A stretch of DNA of 35,140 nt from positions 1 to 35,140 of the forward strand of contig CAYGBM010000020.1 of NCBI GenBank assembly GCA_964348225.1, written 5' to 3'. Both the position numbers and the translations under genes were made by a program. Below are positions 20,749 through 28,925 of this stretch, one piece after another. The notes below the pieces were generated by a model that had not been told where the DNA came from, ran no database searches, and saw only the letters and a list, made by a program, of their open reading frames with translations. Source of the DNA: CAYGBM01 sp964348225 (GTDB lineage Bacteria; Patescibacteriota; Minisyncoccia; Minisyncoccales; CG1-02-41-26). Numbering within the stretch: position 1 is the stretch's first letter; every line of letters starts with the position of its first letter.

Positions 20749-22620
20749 TTATTTCTTTTTCCTGGAGGGTGTTTTCTTGCGAACAGTTTTCCGGGCTTTA
20801 ATACCAGCTAACTTCTCAAATTCTTCTTTTTCAATTGTTTCTTTTGCTATCAGGACTTTGGCTATTCTTTGCAAGATTCTTTTCTTTCTTTGTAATAGTT
20901 TGGTCGCTTTAGTTTGTGCTTCTTTTATAAACCTTTCTGTCTCTTTGTCAATGGAGGCAGCTATTTCTTCTGAGTAATTTCTTTCGCTTTCTTGCTCCCA
21001 GTTGAGGAAGGGGAGCGTTTCTCTTTTGCCAAAAGAAATAGGTCCTAATTTTGACATTCCATATTTGGTAACCAGGGCTCTGGCGAGTATACTGGCTTTT
21101 TCTAAGTCGTTGGCAGCGCCCGTTGAGATCTCTTTGAACATTAAGTTTTCAGCACAATAGCCTCCCAGCAGAACAGCAAGCTCAGCCAAAAACTCTGATT
21201 TCGTCTTGATTCTTTTTTCCTTTCTGGGCAAAGCTAAAGTGTAGCCAGCCGCCATGCCCCTTGCCACAATAGAAACCTTTCTTACCTCTTCAGCTTCTGG
21301 CAACGAGGCTGAAAGCAAAGCATGGCCTGCTTCGTGATAGGCAGAAATTTCCTTTTCTTTTTTGGACAAAAGATGGCTTTTTCTTTCAGGTCCCAAAAGG
21401 ACTTTCTCTATTGATTCCAAAAGCTCTGCTTGAAAAATTTGTTTTTTGTTTCTTCTTGCAGCCAATATTGCAGATTCGTTAACCAGGTTTGCTATATCTG
21501 CTCCCGAAAATCCAGGGGTTCTTTCAGCTACCTCTTTTAAGTTCACATTTAAAGCTAAGGGTTTGTCTCTGCAGTGGATTTTTAATATTGCTTCTCTGCC
21601 CTTAACATCAGGCAGGTCTAAAACAATTCTTCTGTCAAACCTGCCGGGCCTTAACAAGGCAGGGTCCAAGTATTCCGGGCGATTTGTTGCCGCAAGAATA
21701 ATTATGTTTGTGTCTCTTTCAAAGCCGTCCATTTCAGCTAAAATTTGGTTTAGGGTTTGTTCTCTTTCTTCGTGCCCTCCACCAATCCCCGGCGTTCTTA
21801 TTTTTCCAATAGCGTCAAGCTCATCAATAAAAACAATGCTGGGTTGTTGCTTCTTTGCTGCCTCAAAAAGATGCCGGGTTCTGCTCGCGCCCACACCTAC
21901 AAATAACTCTATAAACTCTGAGCCCACTATTGAGAAGAAAGGAACATTAGCCTCATTGGCGACAGCGCGTGCCAACATTGTTTTGCCAGTGCCTGGAGGG
22001 CCTACCAGCAAAACGCCCCTGGGGATACGAGCACCCATCTTAAGATATTTCTTTGGGTTCTTCAAGAAATCAACTATCTCTCTTATTTCTTGCTTTGCCT
22101 CTTGCAAGCCAGCAATGTCTTTAAAGAAGACTTTTTCACCTTTCTTTTTTCCGTCGCCAAATATTTTAGCTGGTGCTTTCAAAAAGCTGAAAGTTTGGCC
22201 CGCCCCCGTTTTGGCTTGTTTGAAGATCATCCAGAAAAACCACCCAAACACTAAAATCGGAAGCACTAGCAACATAACTGGCATAAACCAACCCCAAAAT
22301 CCTCCTCTTTCTTTCTCAATTTTTATATTGAGCGCCTTCACTTTTCCTTCATTAACCCCATAATTTTTTAAAGCTTCAGCCAGTGACACGCCCGTTTCTT
22401 TTCTTGAAGTTGCTTTTTCCTCTGATTTGTATGTTAAAGAGATTTCATCACCGGCTATCTCGATTTCCTTAATCTTGTCTTGGTTTACATCTTCCACTAA
22501 CTGGGTAAAGGAAATCTCTTTTGTTTTTTGAAAGGTTTGAGGGCTTAACAAAGCAAAAAACCCCGAGATTATTATAAAAATCAGGATGATGGCGATGAAA
22601 TTTTGGAGAAGCTTTTTCAT
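20749..22620 (-). CDS. ftsH: ATP-dependent zinc metalloprotease FtsH
   Basis: Membrane AAA+ protease that removes misassembled membrane proteins and short-lived regulators. The 623-residue length is normal. Order of parts: membrane helix 1 (7-28), a small extracytoplasmic domain (to about 108), membrane helix 2 (111-135), the AAA domain with Walker A GPPGTGKT (207-214), Walker B IVFIDEL (262-268) and the arginine fingers in RPGRFDRR (R327, R330), then the protease domain with zinc site HEAGH (429-433) and the third ligand region TGAANDLEKA. The C-terminus is strongly basic (KARKTVRKKTPSRKKK). One base separates it from the S1-domain gene upstream, so they form one operon. Confidence 0.98.
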   Translation of the reverse strand: MKKLLQNFIAIILIFIIISGFFALLSPQTFQKTKEISFTQLVEDVNQDKIKEIEIAGDEISLTYKSEEKATSRKETGVSLAEALKNYGVNEGKVKALNIKIEKERGGFWGWFMPVMLLVLPILVFGWFFWMIFKQAKTGAGQTFSFLKAPAKIFGDGKKKGEKVFFKDIAGLQEAKQEIREIVDFLKNPKKYLKMGARIPRGVLLVGPPGTGKTMLARAVANEANVPFFSIVGSEFIELFVGVGASRTRHLFEAAKKQQPSIVFIDELDAIGKIRTPGIGGGHEEREQTLNQILAEMDGFERDTNIIILAATNRPEYLDPALLRPGRFDRRIVLDLPDVKGREAILKIHCRDKPLALNVNLKEVAERTPGFSGADIANLVNESAILAARRNKKQIFQAELLESIEKVLLGPERKSHLLSKKEKEISAYHEAGHALLSASLPEAEEVRKVSIVARGMAAGYTLALPRKEKRIKTKSEFLAELAVLLGGYCAENLMFKEISTGAANDLEKASILARALVTKYGMSKLGPISFGKRETLPFLNWEQESERNYSEEIAASIDKETERFIKEAQTKATKLLQRKKRILQRIAKVLIAKETIEKEEFEKLAGIKARKTVRKKTPSRKKK

Positions 22621-22621
22621 T

Positions 22622-23431
22622 TCAGGCTGCTTTCAGCGAAAGATAAACTCTGTTATTTGCGATTTCAATAATCTTGGCTTTAAATTTGTCACCAACCCTT
22701 AAAGCCTCAACAGGGTTTTTGTTTTCTTTTGCCTTGATTTCCGAAGAATGTATTAATCCTTCCAAGCCTTTGCCGAACTTAAAGAATGCCCCGAAATTTG
22801 TTACTCCGCTTATTTCTCCTTCAACCGTGTCTCCCACTGTGTAATTAATTAGTTCTTCAACCACTTTTTCTTTCTTGGTTGCTTTTTCTGATAAAATAAG
22901 CTTTTTCTCTTCGGCATTAACGTCCAATATCTTTACCTTTGTTTTCTTGCCAAGAAACTTCTGGAGCTCGGAGGCTATTTTTGCAGGTTCTGCCCTTTCA
23001 AGTTTTGGATAGTGCTCAGGCAATAATTGAGAGGCAGGAAGGAATGCTTGAATCCCTTTAACTTCAGCAATTAACCCTCCTTTGTTGGCTCCCTTGATTT
23101 GGACGTCAAAAATTTCTTCTTTTTCTTTTGCTTGCATTAATTCTCCCCAGGCTAATTCTTGAGCAGCCTTAACCAGCGAAAGCTCTCGATAGCCATCTTC
23201 TGTTTCCAGCTTTAAGACCTTGGCAAACACAACATCGTCAGGTTCCAGGCCCTTTAAACTATCCTTGGCGTCGAAGAACTCTTTCCCATAAATTACCCCA
23301 ATTCCTTTTGCTCCCAAATCTAAGAACAGAGAGCTTCTGCCCCGGCTTAAAATTTTACCCTCTACAAGTTCTCCAACTTTTGGAGGACAAATTATTGCTG
23401 ATTTTATTTTTCTTAGGCTTTTTAATGCCAT
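22622..23431 (-). CDS. rpsA: S1-domain RNA-binding protein (bS1-like)
   Basis: 269 residues with three S1 (OB-fold) repeats. These start at about KVGELVEGKILSRGRSSLFL, EIFDVQIKGANKGGLIAEVK (with IQAFLPASQL), and VGDTVEGEISGVTNFGAFFK (with GLEGLIHSSEI). The second and third correspond to classical ribosomal S1 domains; E. coli bS1 has six, and short forms are normal in many Gram-positive and CPR genomes. It helps the 30S subunit capture mRNAs, which fits the weak ribosome-binding sites in this window. Start: the ATG at 23431 is chosen over a TTG 36 bases upstream. It heads the minus-strand block and is divergent from the MBL-fold gene. Confidence 0.88.
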   Translation of the reverse strand: MALKSLRKIKSAIICPPKVGELVEGKILSRGRSSLFLDLGAKGIGVIYGKEFFDAKDSLKGLEPDDVVFAKVLKLETEDGYRELSLVKAAQELAWGELMQAKEKEEIFDVQIKGANKGGLIAEVKGIQAFLPASQLLPEHYPKLERAEPAKIASELQKFLGKKTKVKILDVNAEEKKLILSEKATKKEKVVEELINYTVGDTVEGEISGVTNFGAFFKFGKGLEGLIHSSEIKAKENKNPVEALRVGDKFKAKIIEIANNRVYLSLKAA

Positions 23432-23439
23432 AATTCTAC

Positions 23440-23467
23440 ATATTACCAATAATAACTTAAAATTCAA
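23440..23467 (-). promoter_or_regulatory. Candidate promoter of the S1-ftsH block
   Basis: On the minus strand: TTGAAT (23467-23462), a 16-base spacer and TAATAT (23445-23440), which puts the transcription start only a few bases before the ATG at 23431. The transcript may be almost leaderless. Confidence 0.4.
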
Positions 23468-23471
23468 GGCA

Positions 23472-23500
23472 TTGCAAGGGCTAAGATATTGTGCTAAGAT
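23472..23500 (+). promoter_or_regulatory. Candidate promoter of the MBL-fold gene
   Basis: TTGCAA (23472-23477), 17 bases, TAAGAT (23495-23500). The leader to the ATG at 23529 would be about 22 bases. It lies back to back with the S1 promoter. Confidence 0.45.
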
Positions 23501-23528
23501 AAGACAATCTTACGAATATTGTTTGTTT

Positions 23529-24239
23529 ATGAACATTGTTTGGCACGGACAATCTTTTTTTGAAATAAGCACAAAAGGATTAGATGGCGACTTTGTGAAA
23601 ATTGCTATTGACCCTTTTGGGGAAGGGTTGGGACTGCGGGTGCCAAAAGTTGAAGCTGATATTCTTTTAATAACCCATCAACACGAGGACCACTCAAATG
23701 TAAAAGCGATAAAATGTGCGCCCCGACAGCCTTCCAAAGAGGGAGGTGGGGTAGGCAGGGAATCTGGTAGAGTAAGCCCTTTTTTAATTGATGGAGCCGG
23801 TGAATACGAAACTAGGGGAATTTTCATAAAAGGCATTCCGGCTTTTCATGACAAAAGTGAGGGAAAAGAAAGAGGAAGTGTAATTTTGTACAAGGTTGAG
23901 GCTGAGGGTATGAAGCTTTGTCATCTTTCAGATTTTGGTCAAAAAGAATTAACGCCAGAGCAACTTGAAGAACTGGGAGAAATTGATATTTTAATGGTGC
24001 CCGTGGGTTCAGAACATTCCTTAGGCGCAAAAGATGCCTCAGGCGTTATTTCTCAAATTGAGCCGAGAATAGTTATCCCAATGCATTATAAGATTCCAAA
24101 ATTAAAAGTTAAGCTTGACAGTTTAGAGAAGTTTTTAAAGTTAATGGGGGCAGAGGATGTAAAGCCGGAAAAGAAAATAAAAATTAGCTTAAAAGATTTA
24201 CCCAAGGAGGAAACAAAGATTGTAACCCTCAGTTCTTAA
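23529..24239 (+). CDS. Metallo-beta-lactamase-fold hydrolase (UlaG-like)
   Basis: 236 residues from the ATG at 23529, where the family's opening strand MNIVWHGQSFFEIS begins. The metal site is THQHEDHSN (H50, H52, D54, H55), followed by LIDGAGEYE, a histidine-containing HLSDFG turn, and PVGSEHSLGAKDA and VIPMHYKIP near the end. This matches the UlaG/COG2220 group, whose substrates are mostly unknown (phospho-lactones, nucleic acids or other phosphodiesters). Residues about 63-83 (APRQPSKEGGGVGRESGRVS) look inserted between two conserved strands and may come from a palindromic repeat. It may be cotranscribed with the next gene. Confidence 0.87.
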   Translation: MNIVWHGQSFFEISTKGLDGDFVKIAIDPFGEGLGLRVPKVEADILLITHQHEDHSNVKAIKCAPRQPSKEGGGVGRESGRVSPFLIDGAGEYETRGIFIKGIPAFHDKSEGKERGSVILYKVEAEGMKLCHLSDFGQKELTPEQLEELGEIDILMVPVGSEHSLGAKDASGVISQIEPRIVIPMHYKIPKLKVKLDSLEKFLKLMGAEDVKPEKKIKISLKDLPKEETKIVTLSS

Positions 24240-24257
24240 ATAGTCGCTTAACATAGA

Positions 24258-24587
24258 ATGGGTTTTCTGAAAAAAACGCAAAAAATAGATGTTTCTTTGA
24301 GAAAGACCTTGGCCTTTTGCCTCCTTGCTTTTTTGGCAATACCACTTGGTTTTCTGGTGATTCTAAGACTTCAAAGAAGAATAGAAGGCCTTCAGCCAGA
24401 ACAGGCTTTCAGTGATTTCACCACCCCAATACTCAAAGGAACAGAAGAAGAGGTAGGGGAGGGTATGTTTTTGGAAGGGTTGGAGGAATTGAACGAGGCA
24501 TATGAAGGAGAATTGGAAAAAATGGAAAAGTTAGAGGAATCTACAACTACTACAGCTATAACTGTAACTACAACTGAGCCAAAATAG
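24258..24587 (+). CDS. Small single-pass membrane protein of unknown function
   Basis: 109 residues: a basic N-terminus, one membrane helix (about 18-38), then an acidic segment (GTEEEVGEGMFLEGLEELNE) and a Thr-rich tail (TTTTAITVTTTEPK). I recognise no family. It lies 18 bases after the MBL-fold gene and 5 bases before gyrA, so it is expressed with both. The Thr-rich acidic ectodomain could be a surface stalk; this is inference from composition. Confidence 0.65.
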   Translation: MGFLKKTQKIDVSLRKTLAFCLLAFLAIPLGFLVILRLQRRIEGLQPEQAFSDFTTPILKGTEEEVGEGMFLEGLEELNEAYEGELEKMEKLEESTTTTAITVTTTEPK

Positions 24588-24592
24588 TCAGT

Positions 24593-27130
24593 ATGCCTAA
24601 AGCCACCAAAACTAAAGAAAAAGAAATAGGCTATATTAGACCTCGCGAGATTGTTGATGAGATGCGCGAGAGCTATTTAGATTACGCGATGTCGGTGATT
24701 ATTTCAAGGGCGTTGCCTGATGTCAGGGATGGCTTAAAGCCTGTCCATCGGAGAATTTTGTACGCAATGCATGAAGATGGCTTACGTCATGCTGCTAAAT
24801 TCAGAAAATCAGCCACTGTTGTTGGCTCCACTCTTGGCCGTTATCATCCGCACGGCGATATTGCAGTATATGATGCTTTAGTCCGGATGGCGCAGGATTT
24901 TTCTTTAAGATATCCTTTAGTGCAGGGCCAAGGCAATTTTGGCAGTATTGACGGAGATGCAAGCGCAAGTATGCGTTACACAGAGTGTAGGCTTTCTGCG
25001 ATCGGGGAGCTAATGTTAAAAGAGATTGAGAAAGACACCGTAGATTTCAGACCTAATTACGATGCAACCAGGAAAGAGCCGGTTGTTCTGCCTTCACCCC
25101 TCCCTCAGCTTTTATTGAACGGCTCTTTAGGAATTGCTGTTGGTATGGCAACCAACATTCCACCCCATAACCTTTCTGAAGTTCTTCAAGCTGCTATTTA
25201 TTTAATCAGTCATCCCAACTCAACCACCGAAGACCTTTTTAAATTCGTCCAAGGACCCGACTTTCCAACGGGCGGGATAATTTACGGCAGAAAAGATATT
25301 ATTGCTGCTTACTCTCAAGGCAAGGGACCAATCTTGATGAGGGGTAAAGCCGAAATCCGAGAACAAAAGAAAGGCAACTTTCAAATTTTAATCACCGAGA
25401 TTCCTTTTCAGGTTCAAAAATCATCTTTAGTGCGTCAACTTGCAAAATTAGTTGAAGAGAAGAAAATTGAAGGGGTAAGAGATGTTCGAGATGAGTCTGA
25501 TAGAGAAGGAATGAGAATTGTGATTGAGCTAAAGAGAGAAGCTTTCCCCAAAAAAGTTTTGAATGCCCTTTATAAATACACTGACCTCCAGAAAAGATTT
25601 TATTTAAATATGTTGGCTTTGGTGGATGGACTTCAACCAAGGGTTCTTTCTTTGGTGGATGTTTTAAGTTTGTACTTAGAGCACAAAAAAGAAGTGGTGC
25701 TCAGGAGAACAAGGTTTGACTTAAAAAAGGCAAAAGAAAGGGCTCATATCTTGGAAGGCTTGATGGTTGCCTTGCGAAACATTGATGCTGTAATACGAAC
25801 AATCAAAAACTCAGCCAACAAAGAAGAAGCTAGAAAAAACCTTCAAAAGAAATTCAAGCTCACCAAATTGCAAGCAATAGCGATTTTAGAGATGAAGCTT
25901 CAGAGTTTAGCAAAGTTAGAGCGCCAAAACATTGAAAAAGAGCTGAAAGATATAAAAGCAAAAATAAAAGAGCTTAACCTGATTTTAAAAAGCCCTAAAA
26001 AAGTAAAGGAGGTAATAAAAGAAGAGCTACGTGAAGTAAAACAGAGATATGGGGATGAAAGAAGAACCAGGTTGATAGTATCAAAACCCGGAGAAATCGG
26101 AGAAGAACAATTGATTCCAAGTACCGAAACAATCATCACTGTAACCCAGGGCGGTTTTATTAAAAGGGTAAGGCCTTCTTTGTACAAAATTCAAAAAAGA
26201 GGAGGGAAGGGAATCGCCGGTATTGAGGTTTCTTCTGAAGATATGGTTGAACACTTTTTAGCCGCCAACACTTTAGACAAATTGCTTTTCTTTACCGATT
26301 CTGGAAAGGTTTTCCAGTGTTTGGTTTGGGAAATTCCAGAGATGAAAAGAATAGCTCGGGGAAGAGGGCTTTTGAATTTCCTTGAAATTTCATCACAAGA
26401 AAAGGTATTAAATCTTATTACTTATAGTAAAGAAGACGAGGCTGCGGGAAAGAAACATTTAATAATGGTTACCAAAAATGGTATAATTAAAAAAAGCCAA
26501 CTTTCTGATTTTAGGAATGTCAGACGAACCGGGCTAATTGCTATTAAGCTGCAGAAAGAAGACCTTTTGAGGTCAGCGAAGATTGCTGATGAGGAAGATG
26601 AAGTAATTCTGGTAACCAAGGAAGGTAAGTCAATTAGATTCAAGGCTCGTGATGTAAGGCCCATGGGAAGGACGGCAGCTGGAGTGAGAGGAATGAAATT
26701 AGCTGAAGGGCCTCGTTCAGCCAAAGTTAGGCGTGGCAGGGATGAAATAATTGCAGCAGACGTGATAAAAAAAATCAAAAGTTCCGCCCCCGTTAAAGCT
26801 ACAGCGGGCAGGCAAAAATCAAAAATCAAAAATTACTTACTGGTTATTACCGAGAATGGTTATGGCAAGAGAACTAAAATTGAGCAGTACAGGTTGCAGA
26901 GAAGAGGGGGCTCTGGCATAAAGGCAGCAAGGATTACTGAAAAAACAGGGAAGATAGTTTTCTCTAAGGTTCTTCGAGAAGAAGAAAAAGATTTAATTGT
27001 TATTTCCAAGAAGGGGCAGGTAATAAGAATTCCCCTTGGTTCTATCTCAATAATTGGCAGAGCAGCCTCTGGGGTCAGAGTAATGAAGCTTTCTAAAGGA
27101 GATAAAATCGCATCAGCCATCTGTCTGTAA
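24593..27130 (+). CDS. gyrA: DNA gyrase subunit A
   Basis: 845 residues. The breakage-reunion domain includes the catalytic tyrosine Y129 (ASMRYTE), and the C-terminal beta-pinwheel wraps DNA. The gyrase box appears as QKRGGKGI, which separates it from topoisomerase IV. The quinolone region reads HPHGDIAVYDALVRM: isoleucine I90 stands where E. coli has S83, while D94 (E. coli D87) is kept. In the pinwheel, residues about 728-747 (KSSAPVKATAGRQKSKIKN) form a non-family insertion that includes three copies of the 7-mer CAAAAAT (26813-26833), still in frame. gyrB is not in this window. Confidence 0.97.
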   Translation: MPKATKTKEKEIGYIRPREIVDEMRESYLDYAMSVIISRALPDVRDGLKPVHRRILYAMHEDGLRHAAKFRKSATVVGSTLGRYHPHGDIAVYDALVRMAQDFSLRYPLVQGQGNFGSIDGDASASMRYTECRLSAIGELMLKEIEKDTVDFRPNYDATRKEPVVLPSPLPQLLLNGSLGIAVGMATNIPPHNLSEVLQAAIYLISHPNSTTEDLFKFVQGPDFPTGGIIYGRKDIIAAYSQGKGPILMRGKAEIREQKKGNFQILITEIPFQVQKSSLVRQLAKLVEEKKIEGVRDVRDESDREGMRIVIELKREAFPKKVLNALYKYTDLQKRFYLNMLALVDGLQPRVLSLVDVLSLYLEHKKEVVLRRTRFDLKKAKERAHILEGLMVALRNIDAVIRTIKNSANKEEARKNLQKKFKLTKLQAIAILEMKLQSLAKLERQNIEKELKDIKAKIKELNLILKSPKKVKEVIKEELREVKQRYGDERRTRLIVSKPGEIGEEQLIPSTETIITVTQGGFIKRVRPSLYKIQKRGGKGIAGIEVSSEDMVEHFLAANTLDKLLFFTDSGKVFQCLVWEIPEMKRIARGRGLLNFLEISSQEKVLNLITYSKEDEAAGKKHLIMVTKNGIIKKSQLSDFRNVRRTGLIAIKLQKEDLLRSAKIADEEDEVILVTKEGKSIRFKARDVRPMGRTAAGVRGMKLAEGPRSAKVRRGRDEIIAADVIKKIKSSAPVKATAGRQKSKIKNYLLVITENGYGKRTKIEQYRLQRRGGSGIKAARITEKTGKIVFSKVLREEEKDLIVISKKGQVIRIPLGSISIIGRAASGVRVMKLSKGDKIASAICL
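26813..26833 (+). repeat. CAAAAAT heptamer repeat inside gyrA
   Basis: Three exact 7-bp copies (26813-26819, 26820-26826, 26827-26833). Three units equal 21 bases, so the reading frame is kept. They encode part of QKSKIKN between two beta-pinwheel blades. Confidence 0.85.
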
Positions 27131-27150
27131 ATTAATCTTTAACTTAGAAC

Positions 27151-27675
27151 ATGCCTGAATTTGTTGACCCAGTTTCAATTTTTAATCAAATAGAGCTGAA
27201 AAAAGATATGACAGCTGCTGATTTTGGCTGTGGGAGCGGAGGCTGGACCATTCCCTTAGCCCAAAAGCTTGAAGATGGGCTGGTTTTTGCTGTTGATATT
27301 CAAGAGGGTCCTCTTTCCGCCCTAGACAGCCGGGCAAAACTCCAGGGCATTGGCAACCTTAGGAAAATAGTTGCCAATGTAGAGAAGAGAATTCCTGGGA
27401 TCGCGGAAGCTTCTTGCGATTTGGTGCTGATGACAGACCTTTTGTTTCAGATTGAGGAGAAAGAAGAGGTTTTTAGGGAGGCTCGGAGGGTGCTTAAGGG
27501 AAAGGGAAAGGTTTTGGTTGTTGATTGGGATTTGAGTTCTTCTCTTGGACCAAAAGAGGGGAGGGTTCCTCCAGATGAGGTAAAAGAAATTGCCAAAAGA
27601 ATGCATTTTTACTTAGATAAAAAATTCCAAGCAGGAAGCTATCATTATGGCTTAGTGTTTGTTAAGCAGCAATGA
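27151..27675 (+). CDS. Class I SAM-dependent methyltransferase
   Basis: 174 residues. Motif I AADFGCGSGGWTIPLA binds SAM near residues 22-37, and FAVDIQEGPLSAL contains the acidic residue that grips the ribose. Later, LVLMTDLLFQIEEKEEVFRE and GKVLVVDWDLSS complete the seven-strand fold. The group resembles UbiE/Methyltransf_11-type enzymes, but the substrate cannot be deduced. It lies 20 bases after gyrA. A weak hairpin with a T-run (27708-27728, then TTTTT) precedes the next gene. Confidence 0.87.
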   Translation: MPEFVDPVSIFNQIELKKDMTAADFGCGSGGWTIPLAQKLEDGLVFAVDIQEGPLSALDSRAKLQGIGNLRKIVANVEKRIPGIAEASCDLVLMTDLLFQIEEKEEVFREARRVLKGKGKVLVVDWDLSSSLGPKEGRVPPDEVKEIAKRMHFYLDKKFQAGSYHYGLVFVKQQ

Positions 27676-27733
27676 TGTAAGCAGAGAGTTTGCTGGCTAA
27701 AATTGGCAAGCCTTATTCTTTCGGGCTTTTTAT

Positions 27734-28246
27734 ATGAAGAAATTATTTGTCTTTTTAATTCTTCTATTTGTTTTATTGCTTGGGGCGGGGTCTGTTGCTG
27801 CAAAAGGCATGGAGGGTGAATTTTGCTGTGGATCAAGCCCAACAGGTTTAGTCCAAGGTACTTGCAACCCTGGCTTAGTTTGCCATTGTGAACCAGACTC
27901 TTACTGTGAGTTAGAAACAGACGCAGATGGAAATCCAACAGGGGTAAAAGCAGGAAAGGCTGGTATATGTGGGCTTGAGAAAGCAGATCCTTTTTGCCCT
28001 ATTACTCCTTTGTCCATAACAGAAATCTTGGAGAATATAATCAAGTGGATGCTTTACATAGCCATGGTTGTAGCCCCTGCAATGCTGATAATCGGAGCTA
28101 TTGTTTTTATGACGTCCGCTGGCAATCCTGAAAGGATAAAAACTGCCCGAAGAATAATTGTGTGGACAATCATTGGCTTTGTGATTATTCTTTTTGGCAG
28201 GGGTATATTTAGCATTATCAAAAATATTTTGCTTGGTGGTGACTAA
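27734..28246 (+). CDS. TrbC/VirB2-like pilin with a cysteine-rich head
   Basis: 170 residues. Signal peptide 1-24 (cleavage near VAA/KG), an exposed segment with eight cysteines (25-88), then two membrane helices (about 98-122 and 130-155) separated by a short basic loop with GNPERIKTARR. The two-helix part has the topology of VirB2/TrbC conjugative pilins, and similar proteins are common in CPR genomes. Unlike type IV pilins it has no prepilin site. The eight cysteines could form four disulfides. No VirB4 or other conjugation gene is in the window, so its role is unclear. Confidence 0.65.
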   Translation: MKKLFVFLILLFVLLLGAGSVAAKGMEGEFCCGSSPTGLVQGTCNPGLVCHCEPDSYCELETDADGNPTGVKAGKAGICGLEKADPFCPITPLSITEILENIIKWMLYIAMVVAPAMLIIGAIVFMTSAGNPERIKTARRIIVWTIIGFVIILFGRGIFSIIKNILLGGD

Positions 28247-28270
28247 ATCTTCTAGAGTCTTCAAAGAGTA

Positions 28271-28915
28271 ATGAAAATTTCACTTAGCGCCAATAAAGTT
28301 GTAAAATATTTAATCCTAAGCGACTTGGCTTTTTGGACGGGTTGGGGTCTGGTAAACCCCATTTTTGCTATATTTGTGGTAAGCAAGATTCAAGGAGGAA
28401 ATGCTTTTGTTGTTGGTTTAGCAGCAGCCATTTTTTGGATTGTTAGGTCCTCGTTTAGGGTGCCCATTGGAATTCTTTTAGATACCCGCCCCACAGAGAA
28501 AGACGACTACTTTGTTTTAGTGGCTGGATTGTTCCTTGCTTCTTTGATTCCCTTTGGCTATATTTTCGCGACAAACCCTCTTCACGTTTATCTTTTACAA
28601 GCGGTATATGGCTTTGGTTTGGCAATGTCACTTTCTGGCTGGGCAGCTATTTTCACTCGTCATATTGACAAAGGAAAGGAATCTACTCAGTGGGGATTGG
28701 ATGCAACTTCAATTGGTTTTGGCATTGGTATAGCAGGGGCTGTTGGAGGTTGGGCAGTAACTAGGTTTGGCTTCACCGTGGTTTTTGTCGTTGTTGGCGC
28801 TCTTGGTTTGCTTGGAGTAATAATGCTTTTTGCCCTCAGAAACGAAATAAAAGGCGTATTTGACCACGGCTTGCACTTTTCTCTTAAAGATATTTTTCAC
28901 TCTGACCACACATGA
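28271..28915 (+). CDS. Half-size MFS-type membrane protein
   Basis: 214 residues with six hydrophobic helices. Recognisable is the opening of an MFS N-terminal half (LSDLAFWTGWGLVNPIFAIFV) and the loop WIVRSSFRVPIGILLDTRPTEKDD, which recalls the MFS motif between helices 2 and 3. A full MFS carrier has 12 helices and about 400 residues; this protein stops after one half with an ordinary TGA. It could act as a homodimer or be a shortened gene. It lies 10 bases before polX. Confidence 0.7.
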   Translation: MKISLSANKVVKYLILSDLAFWTGWGLVNPIFAIFVVSKIQGGNAFVVGLAAAIFWIVRSSFRVPIGILLDTRPTEKDDYFVLVAGLFLASLIPFGYIFATNPLHVYLLQAVYGFGLAMSLSGWAAIFTRHIDKGKESTQWGLDATSIGFGIGIAGAVGGWAVTRFGFTVVFVVVGALGLLGVIMLFALRNEIKGVFDHGLHFSLKDIFHSDHT

Positions 28916-28925
28916 GGCTTATTTA

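Noticed and set aside
21446..22363. Plus-strand frame of 305 codons opposite ftsH
   Set aside because: It lies entirely antisense to conserved FtsH motifs and has low-complexity Ser/Pro/Lys composition.
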